From assembly GCA_001970955.1 (NCBI GenBank), contig MPUH01000321.1, positions 1-64,000 of the forward strand: a DNA stretch of 64,000 nucleotides, read 5' to 3'. Every line of letters starts with the position of its first letter. Position 1 is the stretch's first letter. The stretch is from Stentor coeruleus. Its lineage: Eukaryota > Ciliophora > Heterotrichea > Heterotrichida > Stentoridae. This document shows positions 38,516 to 49,304 of the stretch, one piece after another. The position numbers were made by a program, and so were the translations under genes. Under the pieces are notes generated by a model. That model was not told the origin of the DNA. It made no database searches and saw nothing but the letters and a program-made list of their open reading frames with translations.

Positions 38516-39544
38516 CTACTCTCTAGCCTTATCCAAGAAAAAATTTATCTTCATAACAATCGACTCAGCATTCACCGATTCAAACTCAATGACACTATTA
38601 TCAGCCATCCTAATAAAAAACCTTCTCTCATTATGTGGATGTCTACCAACATTCTCTACACTTTTAATCCCATAAACCATCTTATCTTTTCTCTCTTCAA
38701 TCTCAATAACATATTCTCCAGTATGATCATGTTTTAATACAATAATCGCTTGAGTATTATTCAAACTATTTATCTTAACAACTTCATGTTTCTGATAATA
38801 ACTTTCTGCTTCAGCAAGTTCATTTTTATACTGCATAAGCCTATTAGAAAGTATAGCTTCATTTTCTGATTGTTTTAAAAGTCTTTCATTAAGTTTAGAC
38901 AATTGTGTTTGTTTTGCTTGTAATTCTTTAGTGAAATTTATGATTTCTTCTCCTAAATTTTTTTGTTTTTCAAGGTTTTCTTGATATTCATTCTGTAGTT
39001 TGTTATAAGAATCAGAAAGTGTGAAATATGCTGATCTTGATATTTCTAAATCTTTTTCAATAAGTTCTTTTTCTCTTGTTGCTTCTTCAAGGTTGATTTT
39101 AAGTTCTTCAAGTACTGATTTGAGGTGTCCATCTTTTGCCATGATTTGCTTTTTGATTTCGTTTTGTTTTTGAGTTAGATTATCGTATTTAGCTTTAAGT
39201 TCTATGTTTTGATGTTTTGATAGATTGTATTCATCTAAAAGTTTTTTGTTTTGTTGTTCAAGTGTTGCTACACTTTTATTTATACCTTGAAGAGGTGTAC
39301 TTGAGTTTGAGGTTTGAGAAAGTTTTTCAACTTCAGCTTCTAGATGTAATCTTTCACTAGAGATGATTTGGATTTGGGTATCTTTTTCGGATAAGGTTAA
39401 TTCAAGAATACTTAGCTTTTTTTTTAAGCTTTCAAGCTCGTCGAACTCTTTCTGTCGGTCCTCGGATTCTTTTTGTAAGGCTTTGCGGAGGACTACTATC
39501 TTACGCATAAGGTCCTCATTTGGAGGGATGCTTTGGTTGCTCAT
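38516..39544 (-). CDS. 342-aa coiled-coil protein with C-terminal beta-rich domain
   Basis: Residues ~10-245 are continuous coiled coil (e.g. LRKALQKESEDRQKEFDELE, LEEATREKELIEKDLEIS). Residues ~250-342 change character to alternating strands (IIVLKHDHTGEYVIEIE, RRFFIRMADNSVIEFESV) ending in a helix (AESIVMKINFFLDKARE). This is the outline of a PH-like fold: strands, then a C-terminal helix. A coiled coil capped by a PH-like domain suggests a vesicle-tether or membrane-associated scaffold, but no family can be named from sequence alone. No membrane segment or signal peptide. Divergent from the F-box gene at 40695. Confidence 0.82.
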   Translation of the reverse strand: MSNQSIPPNEDLMRKIVVLRKALQKESEDRQKEFDELESLKKKLSILELTLSEKDTQIQIISSERLHLEAEVEKLSQTSNSSTPLQGINKSVATLEQQNKKLLDEYNLSKHQNIELKAKYDNLTQKQNEIKKQIMAKDGHLKSVLEELKINLEEATREKELIEKDLEISRSAYFTLSDSYNKLQNEYQENLEKQKNLGEEIINFTKELQAKQTQLSKLNERLLKQSENEAILSNRLMQYKNELAEAESYYQKHEVVKINSLNNTQAIIVLKHDHTGEYVIEIEERKDKMVYGIKSVENVGRHPHNERRFFIRMADNSVIEFESVNAESIVMKINFFLDKARE

Positions 39545-40694
39545 TATGATTTTATTATATGTTGTATGTAGTTTTTAGAATGAAATAGAATTCAGTTAAA
39601 TTTTAGAAGAGGTTATAATATTAGTTTTGATGTAGAGGTTATTGATATAGGAATGGAATAAATAAATATAGGAAACTTTAATACAGATTTTTTGTTTAGG
39701 AAAATTTAAGGATTTAAAGGCTGAGTAATAGAAAATAATTTGAATTTATATTTGAAAGATTCATAAGTTAAGATTGTATTGGAGTATAGAAAATTTGATT
39801 ACAGGTTAGATGGCGATAAGTATAATAAGAATAATGATTTTATTATATTGTGTATGATGATTAAGTTTCATAGGATTGGTTTTGGTATTAGATTTAGAGT
39901 TGGGAAGTCTGTTGTAAGAGGTTTGGATAGTTTTTTAATTGGGAAATTGATGTTGAAAGTTTTAGGGAAAGGCTAAAAATGTTTAGATGATGATGTTTTA
40001 CATAGTATTTGCAATTAGATTTTTTTGTGCTTTTTTAGTTTTTTTGATTTTTAGAGGATGTTTATATAAATTCTTAGCATGTTATTATCATTAAATAAAA
40101 AATATTTTAAGTCTCATTGTCTAAACCTAACTAAAAAAAGGACAGAAATTTTCTATTTTTTTCCAGAATTGCAAGTACAGCATTTAAACAAAATTTATCA
40201 TGCCTATTCTAAAAAGTTAAAAACTCGCATTAATTAAAGCTAGCTTTTAGCATAATTTCTCTAATCACCAAGCATAATAATAAAATCATCCAACTAAATA
40301 TTTTCAAATCCATATTATTTCACACATTACTCATTCCTACCTAATAATCATCTAAATCTTTATTCATTTAAATTATCTACAATAAATCCAAGACCTTAAA
40401 TATTTTTCTTCATTTTTAAAAAACCAGTCTAAGAAGTAATTTTTCAACCCCACAAGTTTAAATCTCCTAAAAAACTTCCTATATCAATACAACATCTACT
40501 TTTCTTATCATTTTTAATCCTATCATTTCTCAAACTACTATTTCCTAATATATCAACACAGATCAGTTAGAATCATGTCTCTTATTTTAATACCTTAAAT
40601 AAACAACAATATCAGTATTTTTTAAAATTCACATAAAAATCAAATTATCCTAGATATACATCCACATAGGCAAATAAATATTGAATATCGAAAT
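39545..40694. other. Divergent promoter spacer
   Basis: 1.15 kb between divergent genes. G/T-rich from 39560 to ~40080, C/A-rich from ~40090 to 40690. A 65-codon plus-strand frame inside (39779-39976) is not coding-like. No repeat or RNA gene was seen. Confidence 0.6.
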
Positions 40695-42434
40695 ATGAAT
40701 TGTTCTAACATACTCTCAGTGATTTCAACATATTTAGACCTCAAGTCTATAGTCGAGTTTAGCAGGGTGAATCGGTTATTTAACAAGGTTTCAAAGACCC
40801 CAGAAATTTGGAAGGTGCACTTTTATGAGCATTTTTTCGGCGATTTGAGCATTTTTGGGTAAAAGTAATTTAGAGAAGTTCTGTTTGGAGACTATCAGAG
40901 AAAGAGTTTAGAACTGCCTGACTATTATCCTCTCTTAAAGCTCAGAGGCGAGTGCATTCAGAATTGGAACAGAATTAGTGTTGACCTTATCCAGCCACAG
41001 GATCTAGACGAGCTAAAAAAAGAAGTTTTCAGTACCTTAAAAGAGCCCTTTCTTCCAGTTCCAAGCCTGAGACGTGAAGCTAACTTCTTTCCTACTATCC
41101 TACAAGATCTCATTGGAAACGCGTTCACAATACCTAGCGACTTTGAAATCCCATTTGGCTTTCCAGCCTTAGAAGTCTTTAAAGACTCAATAGATCAACT
41201 TGAGATGAACTTTATGGACTCTGAGCAGATCCAGAATTTGTCATACAAACGTTGGCTGTTAAAAAAGCCCAAAAAGGACTGGGTTAATCCGGCTAGGAAT
41301 TCTTTGGCGAGCCAATCAACTTGTGAAGAATGTGAAAGAAATCAGAATATTTTATTGTGTTTGATGACTATTGTTAAGAAAACTGTGAAAGTTCATTGCA
41401 GGGCTATATGCGCTTACTTACGCACTTTGCCAGAAGCCCTCAGTTTACTATCAGGGTATAATATGTTGGTAGTTTTTATTTAGTGGGAAGCCTTTACAGC
41501 ATCGGTTCATAGGATGGAGGAGATTTTTTCTGCTTTTACTCAAGTGGTTAATATGATTTATGACTCTAAAGTACAGTTCAATATGAAAACGCCAGCATAT
41601 AGTATAATGCGCGTTATGGTAATAACTTGGAGAAGAACTATACTTGAAGAATTTGCCCAAAAAATCATAGAAAGCATAAGCGAAGTTATCGCTGCAGCAA
41701 GGAAAAAGTACATAAAAACTGCTGAAGTCACAATTATCGACAATCCTCAAGATGAAAAAGAGCTGGAAATTATATCAAGAACAACACAAAGCTTTATAGA
41801 CTTATCAGTAAATGAACTAACAGTGCAATTTCTTAATCATTCTAAGTTTAATACTGATGGAGTGTATGGGTTACTAGAAAGTCAGATAATAAAAAGCACT
41901 AGAAAGTTTTATGATAGTTTGGTGAGTTTACCAATTAAAATAGCGGAAAATGTTTTAGTTAAGGATTTTATGTTTATTCAGAGGACTTTTTTGCCGTCGA
42001 CATGGACTGAGATTGAAAAACAAATGCTTGAGATTCGAATTATGATGCTGAAAGATGCTTATTTGAGTTTGTATCAAGAGTTTAAAGTTCAGGATTTTGA
42101 TATTGAGGGTCAGCCTTTATTGGATACACACTTTGCTAAAATGCTCTTTGATTCAAACCCGAGCCTAATCGCTAAAAATCATATCAAAGTCTTCATTAAA
42201 TACATGATAAACAACAACCTTATAGAAGACATTTATAAATACAACTCTTTATTCGCTGAACTTGAATCTCTAAACCAAGAAAATGTCCTAGACGATGAAG
42301 AAATCGAATATAAAAACCAAGAATATGGTCTTTCACTAAACCTCACATACGAAGAAAGTGTGCTCTTTTCAATGACTAAAGAAATAGGATTTGAAGAATT
42401 TATGACTATCTCAGCAAATAAAGCGTATTCATAA
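40695..42434 (+). CDS. F-box-like protein with two 15-nt introns, 569 aa
   Basis: The gene only becomes visible when two tiny introns are removed: 40859-40873 (GTAAAAGTAATTTAG) and 41469-41483 (GTAGTTTTTATTTAG). Both are 15 nt, so frame is kept while in-frame stops are removed. Exons are 40695-40858, 40874-41468 and 41484-42434. The N-terminus (ILSVISTYLDLKSIVEFSRV, NRLFNKVSKTPEIWKVHFYE) is a good F-box, which would bind SKP1 in an SCF ubiquitin ligase. The remaining ~500 residues are mostly helical with no recognised substrate-binding repeats (no LRR, WD40 or Kelch). One Cys pair (CEECERNQN) sits near residue 205. Length and coherence support a real gene; the target is unknown. Confidence 0.85.
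40859..40873 (+). other. 15-nt intron 1 of F-box gene
   Basis: GTAAAAGTAATTTAG. It contains an in-frame TAA; removal joins two coherent coding parts in phase 2. Confidence 0.9.
41469..41483 (+). other. 15-nt intron 2 of F-box gene
   Basis: GTAGTTTTTATTTAG. It ends in an in-frame TAG; removal restores ...NML-WEAFTAS... in phase 0. Confidence 0.9.
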
Positions 42435-43678
42435 TTAAATAAAGTATGTATTATTTGAAGTTTTACAGGTTATGCAGATTTTTATTTTAATGATATTACT
42501 AGAAGTAATTTTTGAAGATGAAATTTTAGGGTGTGATAGGATAAGATTTGAGTTTTTTTAGATATAAAAGTAAGTTTTTTTTTTGTTATTGCTTTAAACA
42601 GGGTTTTTTAAGAATTTAAATTATGCGTCAGTTTAGAAAATGTGAGAAAAGGATGGGATAAAATATTAGAATAGGAAATGATGTAGAAAGATTTTGAGAA
42701 ATTTTTGATGATTAGGTTTTTGAAGAGGCTAAATAAAGGAAATTGGTAGTTTGAAATATTTTAAAGCGGCTAAAAAATTTTTGTTTGTAGAATGAAATAT
42801 TTTAAAGCGGAAAATATTTTAGGGTGAAGTAATTTTGATATGATTATATATATAATAGTCTCTAAAGGCACTTTTATAATAAAGATGTGAACTTTAAATT
42901 AAAACTAGGGTTTAGTGGATGTTTTTATTGAAATTTTCAGAAATTTAAACTATTTTTATATGTTAGAATTGATTAAATAAAATCATAAGTATTGAAATCA
43001 TATATAAAATTATGATGAAAATTAAGTCTCATCTACTAAAAAAAGAATTTCAGAGAAATTGTAGCAAAGGTAATGACACAGTGCTGAGTGTAAGATACTG
43101 ATATAGGGCTAGATAAAATAAACATAGAATACTTGAATTTGTAAGTAAATAATTATAACTTGATTAGTAATTTAAAAGATTGACACTTTTTTAGAATATT
43201 ATTAAGTTTCATATAATTCAATAGCAATTAAAATGGTAACATAGACAAACAATCAGCATAAATAATAACTATTAAAAAGTCCTTTACTATCATACATCCT
43301 AAAATAAAATCATACTAACCCCAAATTCTCACATCCATAAATCCAACTTCTCCATAAAAATTTTAAAGTTTAAAACTCTAATCAAAGCTCAACCTCTCTC
43401 ATCAATATCAAAAATAAGCATAAAAACCTAAAAAAAAGCCAAAAAAAATATTTAAAAGCACTAAAACCCACTCTCTTCACAAAAAATCCAAAGTTTCCTT
43501 TATCTTACTCAATATTTCCATTATAATATCCATAACATTTATCTAATCCTCAAAGATAAAATATTTATCCAATGTCAAAATCCTAATTATAATATATTTA
43601 TAAAATCTTCAAATCCACACACCTAATTTCTTAAATATTTCTAATTATGATCTTTAATAACTTAAGTATAGTGATAAT
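42435..43678. other. Spacer between tandem plus-strand genes
   Basis: 1.24 kb; G/T-rich to ~43100, then C/A-rich from ~43250 up to the next start. An 18-bp direct repeat (42752-42810) lies in the left half. No gene was recognised. Confidence 0.6.
42752..42810 (+). repeat. 18-bp direct repeat, two copies
   Basis: TGAAATATTTTAAAGCGG at 42752-42769 and 42793-42810, period 41 bp. The shared AAAGCGG core is unusual in this AT-rich spacer. Function unknown. Confidence 0.75.
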
Positions 43679-43954
43679 ATGGCAGATCCCATCGAAATAA
43701 CCCTCCCAACTAAAAGAGAAAACACAGAGTCTAACTCGAAAAACATTGAAAAAAAGCGTGACTTAAAAAAAGATGATGAGTCTTCATCAGAAAGTTCAGA
43801 AGATAAAGAGAAATGCTTATCAGAAGACCAGAGTGATAAAGAGTTTAACCTGGTCGAGTATCTGAAAGGAAGTGAAGATGATGAAGAAGAAAATAGTGAA
43901 AAGGATAGTGAAGATGATGATGATGAAGATGATTACGATGATGATAGTGATTGA
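43679..43954 (+). CDS. Highly acidic 91-aa protein
   Basis: Short frame ending in TGA. The N-terminal third is mixed (MADPIEITLPTKREN); a Lys-rich patch follows (KNIEKKRDLKKDD), then almost only Ser, Asp, Glu and Lys, ending in a D/E run (EDDDDEDDYDDDSD). The one hydrophobic patch (KEFNLVEYLKGSEDDEE) could be a binding motif. Acidic tails like this occur in histone chaperones and nuclear binding proteins, but composition alone does not prove it. Repeated SEDxE sites would suit casein kinase 2. A long C-rich 5' flank supports a genuine gene. Confidence 0.6.
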   Translation: MADPIEITLPTKRENTESNSKNIEKKRDLKKDDESSSESSEDKEKCLSEDQSDKEFNLVEYLKGSEDDEEENSEKDSEDDDDEDDYDDDSD

Positions 43955-44684
43955 GTGGTTATAGTTAATTAGCCTATGACTTAAGAGAACCTTTTTTTAA
44001 TAATAATCCATAGCAATACTTAGGGTACATATAATAGTATTATTAAGTTTATATAGTGAGAAAAGTTTGAGCATTTTTTAGCTTGGAGTAAGGAAATTTA
44101 TTAGTTTTTTTTTGCGTTGTTGAGAGAAAAAAAATTGGAGGTGCTAATGAATTATGGTAGGCTTGGAAAGTAATGATAGAGAAATGGGTTTTTTGTTGGC
44201 ATTAAGAATTGGATTTTATGAGGATATTAAGATGATGTTTGTAAAAGTTTAGTTGTGTATGTTTTTTTATATATAGGTTTGTATGATTTTAAGTACTTTA
44301 GTTTATGAAATTCTTTTGGAGAATTGAATAGAAGAGTTGAGATAACCTAAAAACTGGTTTTTAATATCGTATCAAATCCCTACATAAAACCATCTGGATA
44401 TTAAATTTTTTATGAAATACCCTCTAAATTCATATAAACACCATGAACTCTAAATTCTCTTAAGAAATATTTTATATACAAAAACCTATAGATTTTACTT
44501 AAAAAAACCCTTATCATTATTCCTAACCATAATCCAAAACCAACTTCATAAATCACAACACTTCACACAAACTCAATATTTTACATAAAACCTAAACAAT
44601 CTATCCAATAGCCTATCCTAACCACTTCATCTCCTATAAAACAAAATCCCTCAAAATCCCTCTAAAATCCCCCATATTTATACA
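43955..44684. other. Spacer between tandem plus-strand genes
   Basis: 730 nt, G/T-rich to ~44340, C/A-rich after it. No gene or repeat was seen. Confidence 0.6.
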
Positions 44685-47600
44685 ATGCAAGGGTTTTCTG
44701 ATGACCTGTTCTCAGTCTTCGAGACAGAAAGCAAGCCAACAACAATTCTCCCTGCAAAGCGCCAACGAGAGCTCCCAGACGAAGAAATTGAGTACGAGGA
44801 GCCTTACACCATAAAACAAGAAGAAATCGAAGGCTGTGTCCACGACATGGTCTACCCAAAAAAAACACTTTTCACTCCACAACCTAAACAACAAACAATC
44901 CCATCACAACCAGCTAAAAAGTTCCCATTTGAACTTGACCCATTCCAGAAATGCGCTATAAAATGTATTGAACAAAATGAAAGCGTCCTTGTCGCTGCTC
45001 ATACATCAGCAGGAAAAACAGCAGTTGCTGACTATGCAATTGCAATGTCCTTACAAAAAAAACAAAGAGTTATCTACACATCTCCAATAAAAGCTTTAAG
45101 TAATCAAAAATATCGAGAATTTCATGATGAATTTAGTGATGTTGGGCTTATGACTGGAGATGTTACTATAAACGAAGGGGCAAGTTGCCTTGTTATGACA
45201 ACAGAAATTCTAAGATCAATGTTATATAGAGGAAGTGAGGTTATAAGAGAAATGGCTTGGGTTATATTTGATGAAATACATTATATGAGAGATAAAGAAA
45301 GAGGAGTTGTTTGGGAAGAAAGTATTATTTTATTACCTCAAGCTATAAAACTTATATTTTTAAGTGCTACAATATCTAATGCTAGAGAATTCGCTGAATG
45401 GATTTGTAAAGTTAAAGAACAACCTTGTCATGTTGTTTATACAGAATATCGACCTACACCATTACAACATTTTATGTATCCAGCTGGAGGTGATGGACTG
45501 TTTTTAGTTGTTGATGAATCAGGGAAGTTTTTAGATAAAAATTTTAGAAAAGCTATAAGTTATCTTGGTGAGGATCAAAAAACTGGGAATACAAAAAAAA
45601 TGCAAGGGAATAACAATGCGGAAGTTGTCAAGATTGTTCAAGTGATTATGGAAAGAGATTTAAAACCTGCAATTATTTTCAGTTTTAGTAAAAGAGAATG
45701 TGAAGCATATGCGATTGGTTTAAATAAATATGACTATACAAGTGCTGAAGAGAAAGATACAATACAAAATACATTTGAAAAAGCTATACAAATATTATCT
45801 GATGAAGATAGAGAATTACCAATGATATCTAATGTTTTACCTTTGTTAAAGCGTGGTATTGGTATCCATCATGGAGGTCTTTTACCAATAATCAAAGAAA
45901 TAACAGAAATTCTTTTCCAAGAAGGTTTAGTAAAATGTTTATTTAGTACTGAAACTTTTAGTATGGGTTTAAATATGCCAGCAAGAACTGTGGTTTTTAC
46001 AAATGCCCGTAAATTTGATGGTGAGAATTTTAGATGGATAACAGGAGGTGAATATATTCAAATGTCTGGCCGTGCAGGTCGTCGTGGTATTGATGATAAA
46101 GGTATCTGCATTCTAATGGTTGATCAAAAAATGGAACCTGAAATAGCTAAAGGTATGCTTAAAGGAAATATGGACCCATTAAATTCAACATTTCATCTTA
46201 GTTATAATATGCTATTAAACCTTATGCGTATAGAAGATTCACATCCTGAATATATGATCCGTAAATCCTTCCATCAATTCCAAAACGACAGGGCGACACC
46301 AGAAATCTTCCGTAAACGTAAAGAACTTTTAGAAGAAATCAGTCAGATTGTAATCCCAAATGAAGAACAGTTTGAAGAATATAAACAAATACAAACAACA
46401 AAAGCAGCATATAGGAAAATTATGAATTCTCATATCCAACAACCAGATAAAATGTTAAAGTTTCTAAGTAATGGAAGGCTTGTATATATTATAGACCCTA
46501 AAGGTAATGATTGGGGTTGGGGTATTGTTGCTGGGTTTAGTAAGAAAAGAATAGATAAAAAAGGTATGAAAAATGTTACTGAAACAACAACAACTGTATA
46601 TAAAGTTGATGTTATTTTACATGTTGAAATTTTAGATAAACCTATGCCAGCACCTGATATTACATCACATGGAGAAATGTCTATAATTCCTATGTATTTA
46701 GAATGTATTGATAAACTTAGCAAAATAAGACTAAATTTACCTAATGAATTCAGAAGTAGAGAAGGTTTAAGACAAGTTTTAAGTTTAATAAGAGAGGTTT
46801 TAAAGAAATTACAGGGAAATGTGCCTTTGTTAGATCCAATAAAAGATATGGGATTGAATACAGTGGAATTTATTAGTGCTTATAATANGCCTAATGAATT
46901 CAGAAGTAGAGAAGGTTTAAGACAAGTTTTAAGTTTAATAAGAGAGGTTTTAAAGAAATTACAGGGAAATGTACCTTTGTTAGATCCAATAAAAGATATG
47001 GGATTGAATACAGTGGAATTTATTAGTGCTTATAATAATATTGCAGAACTTGAGATAAAAGAAAATGCATTGGAAGTTGTCAAGATGTCTGAGTTTAATG
47101 TTTTGAAAGAGAATTTTGAGAAGAAGGATAAGATGAATGTTGCTGTGATGCTGTTGGATAAACAACTTAAGGCTAGTAAGACGATGATTTTGAAGGATGA
47201 TTGGAAAGCTATGAGGAGGGTGTTGAGAAGGCTTGGGTTTACTACTGAAGAACATGTGGAGCTTAAAGGAAGAGTGGCTTGTGAGATTTCGACTAGTGAT
47301 GAATTGTTAACAACTGAACTTATGCTTTCAGGGGTTTTTAAGGATCTTCCTGTTGATGTCATGGTTGCTCTTCTAAGTTGTTTAGTTCATCAAGAGAATT
47401 CTCAAGATGCTTCTCCACCTAAAATAGCCGAACTTGCTGCAGCATATCAGCTTCTTGTAAATACCGCACGGCATTTTAGTGAAGTATTTGTTCAAAGCAA
47501 ATTAAATATAGACCAAGAAGCATATGTAAACAACTACAAACCTTCATTAATGGAAGCAGTTTTTGCATGGGCTCATGGAGCTAAATTTGCTGAAATATGT

Positions 47601-47780
47601 AGTTTAACTGATATATACGAAGGAACTATTATAAGATGTATAAGACGTTTACATGAATTACTAAGACAATTACAGGATGCTTCAAAGTCTATACAAAGCT
47701 TAGAATTAGCAGCTAAGTTTACTCAAGGACTAAGGATGATAGAACGAGGGATAGTGTTTGCCGCTTCGCTGTATCTTTAA
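44685..47780 (+). CDS. MTR4: MTR4-type exosome RNA helicase
   Basis: Ski2-like DExH helicase that feeds RNA to the nuclear exosome (TRAMP/NEXT-type complexes). Motifs: Walker A AHTSAGKT at 105-112, Ia TSPIKALSNQ at 132-141, DEIH at 196-199, SAT in FLSATIS, and motif VI QMSGRAGRRG near 457. An arch/KOW insertion follows (GNDWGWGIVAGFSKKRID, YKVDVILHVEILD), and the C-terminus is the DSHCT helical domain ending in RMIERGIVFAASLYL. The N-terminal EGCVHDMVYP matches the conserved Mtr4 entry rather than Ski2. As assembled the frame has 1031 codons, but 46888-47037 repeats 46740-46887 across an N; collapsing it keeps frame and gives 981 aa, in line with family size (about 1040-1070). Single exon. 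Confidence 0.95.
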   Translation: MQGFSDDLFSVFETESKPTTILPAKRQRELPDEEIEYEEPYTIKQEEIEGCVHDMVYPKKTLFTPQPKQQTIPSQPAKKFPFELDPFQKCAIKCIEQNESVLVAAHTSAGKTAVADYAIAMSLQKKQRVIYTSPIKALSNQKYREFHDEFSDVGLMTGDVTINEGASCLVMTTEILRSMLYRGSEVIREMAWVIFDEIHYMRDKERGVVWEESIILLPQAIKLIFLSATISNAREFAEWICKVKEQPCHVVYTEYRPTPLQHFMYPAGGDGLFLVVDESGKFLDKNFRKAISYLGEDQKTGNTKKMQGNNNAEVVKIVQVIMERDLKPAIIFSFSKRECEAYAIGLNKYDYTSAEEKDTIQNTFEKAIQILSDEDRELPMISNVLPLLKRGIGIHHGGLLPIIKEITEILFQEGLVKCLFSTETFSMGLNMPARTVVFTNARKFDGENFRWITGGEYIQMSGRAGRRGIDDKGICILMVDQKMEPEIAKGMLKGNMDPLNSTFHLSYNMLLNLMRIEDSHPEYMIRKSFHQFQNDRATPEIFRKRKELLEEISQIVIPNEEQFEEYKQIQTTKAAYRKIMNSHIQQPDKMLKFLSNGRLVYIIDPKGNDWGWGIVAGFSKKRIDKKGMKNVTETTTTVYKVDVILHVEILDKPMPAPDITSHGEMSIIPMYLECIDKLSKIRLNLPNEFRSREGLRQVLSLIREVLKKLQGNVPLLDPIKDMGLNTVEFISAYNXPNEFRSREGLRQVLSLIREVLKKLQGNVPLLDPIKDMGLNTVEFISAYNNIAELEIKENALEVVKMSEFNVLKENFEKKDKMNVAVMLLDKQLKASKTMILKDDWKAMRRVLRRLGFTTEEHVELKGRVACEISTSDELLTTELMLSGVFKDLPVDVMVALLSCLVHQENSQDASPPKIAELAAAYQLLVNTARHFSEVFVQSKLNIDQEAYVNNYKPSLMEAVFAWAHGAKFAEICSLTDIYEGTIIRCIRRLHELLRQLQDASKSIQSLELAAKFTQGLRMIERGIVFAASLYL
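46740..47037 (+). repeat. Assembly overlap duplicated across a single N (inside MTR4)
   Basis: 46740-46887 and 46890-47037 (148 nt) are the same with one difference seen (GTGCC versus GTACC), separated by N at 46888 and one odd base. The duplicate would insert 50 residues into the helicase. This is the signature of unmerged overlapping contigs. Confidence 0.93.
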
Positions 47781-48995
47781 ATAGCTAATTACTTAGATGA
47801 TTTGTAGGGGTTTATTCTTATATGATTGTATTAGGATGGGTAATTATTATATTGGAATATTAGCCTTATATTTATATATAAGAGTAATTTGTAGAGAAAA
47901 AAATTGGAATGAGCTTTTTATAGAAAAAATATGAGTCAAAATTAATTTGATATATGTAAATGCTATAGGAAATATAATAATCATTGTATATTTGAATTAT
48001 AGTTTTTACTACTCTATCATTAAACCAAAACTTTTCTTAGTAATCAATAAATATAAACAAATGGTAATTCTAATTTCATTTATATCACCAATTTATCCTC
48101 TCTAACTAATCCACAACCTTTGCGAATGAGTATTTTCTAGTGATCTAAGCTAATTTTCTTAAATAAAGTATTATTATAAGCTTAACATAACTCTTAATGA
48201 AAAATAATTCTGTAAAAAATTCTAAGAATGGATAGGGTATTAATCATAATCTCAAATCATCTCAAATATACAGGCATATACACGAAGACTAATTACTCAA
48301 GTAATTCAATAGACTTGACTTTTCTAATTCGAAAAGTATTGTTTTATTGAAAATTCAGCATCAGCTTATATGTGTTTATAATATTTTATGTGGCTAGGAT
48401 ACTTTATTATTGATAATATAGTTAAGACAAGTGATAAACTAGTGATCTTACAAGTTTATGTCTAAAACTATATGTAAAGTTGAACTGTTGACAAAAATGA
48501 TAAGGCTTTTTAGGATGAATATTAGCTTAAAAGCTTTTAATTGATTTCAGCATTTAGCGATAACAAATACAATAAATATTTTCTATAATACATTCACAAT
48601 ATAAGCACAACAACAAATGCTAAATACTCCTTCTGCCTTTCACCTAAAATACCCAATAACCCTTCCAAACTGTCAATCTTCACATAATTTATACTCAAAA
48701 ATTTCTTATGACAAAATCATAAACCCAAATCCCCCAAGTTTTTCTATTCAAAAACCTCAAACCTAAAAAATCCTAATCAAATCATCTTCTTCACAAACCT
48801 TCCTGACTAATCTCCAACCCTTATAAACTTTTTTACCTCCAATCATCCATCCTCTAATCCTATTCTCTACAGCAAATTCTAATCCAGGTTCTTTAAAACC
48901 TCAACAAATCGTATAAAAGTATAAAAAAAAGCCTAAAAAAACTCCTAAACCCATATAAAAAAACTACAAACTTATCCTGGAACTACTTTAACTAT
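47781..48995. other. Convergent spacer
   Basis: 1.2 kb between convergent gene ends. G/T-rich at left, C/A-rich at right (48560-48995). No gene, RNA or repeat was recognised. Confidence 0.6.
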
Positions 48996-49304
48996 CTAAG
49001 GCAATAGTTGGTCTTCATAAGGAATACGTGGAGCATAATCTCCTTGTGCTAGCAAATAATGTTTTTTGCTGCGGGCGACAAGTGGTTCATAACGCTCTCT
49101 AAACCCATAGTTCCTACGTCCTTCATTAGCTTTATCTTGAGTTGGGTTAACTCTGTCTAAGTACCAAAAAGTCCTGTTCATTGAGTATCTGTTAAACCAA
49201 TAGACCCCATAGAAAACAACTATGACAAATGTGAAGTTGTAAACTCTGGTCTTTCTAATCAACCAAGAGTGATGCTTCTTATAAGCAGTATGCCAAAAAA
49301 CCAT
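48996..49304 (-). CDS. 102-aa single-pass membrane protein, possibly mitochondrial
   Basis: Short complete frame. The N-terminus is basic and aromatic (MVFWHTAYKKHHSWLIRKTR), followed by one hydrophobic helix (VYNFTFVIVVFYGVYWF, residues ~21-37), then a charged soluble tail with a conserved-looking end (YLLAQGDYAPRIPYEDQLLP). The layout (basic start, one helix, short tail) is typical of small supernumerary subunits of mitochondrial respiratory complexes, which in ciliates are numerous and divergent. That assignment is an inference; no named subunit was recognised. No intron. Confidence 0.65.
   Translation of the reverse strand: MVFWHTAYKKHHSWLIRKTRVYNFTFVIVVFYGVYWFNRYSMNRTFWYLDRVNPTQDKANEGRRNYGFRERYEPLVARSKKHYLLAQGDYAPRIPYEDQLLP

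Noticed and set aside
39779-39976. 65-codon plus-strand frame in a divergent spacer
   Set aside because: Gly/Arg/Phe-rich reading of G/T-rich DNA, wrong side of the spacer for a plus gene.
46740-47037. True internal tandem duplication in the helicase
   Set aside because: The N at the junction and the same pattern at four other Ns show an assembly overlap.
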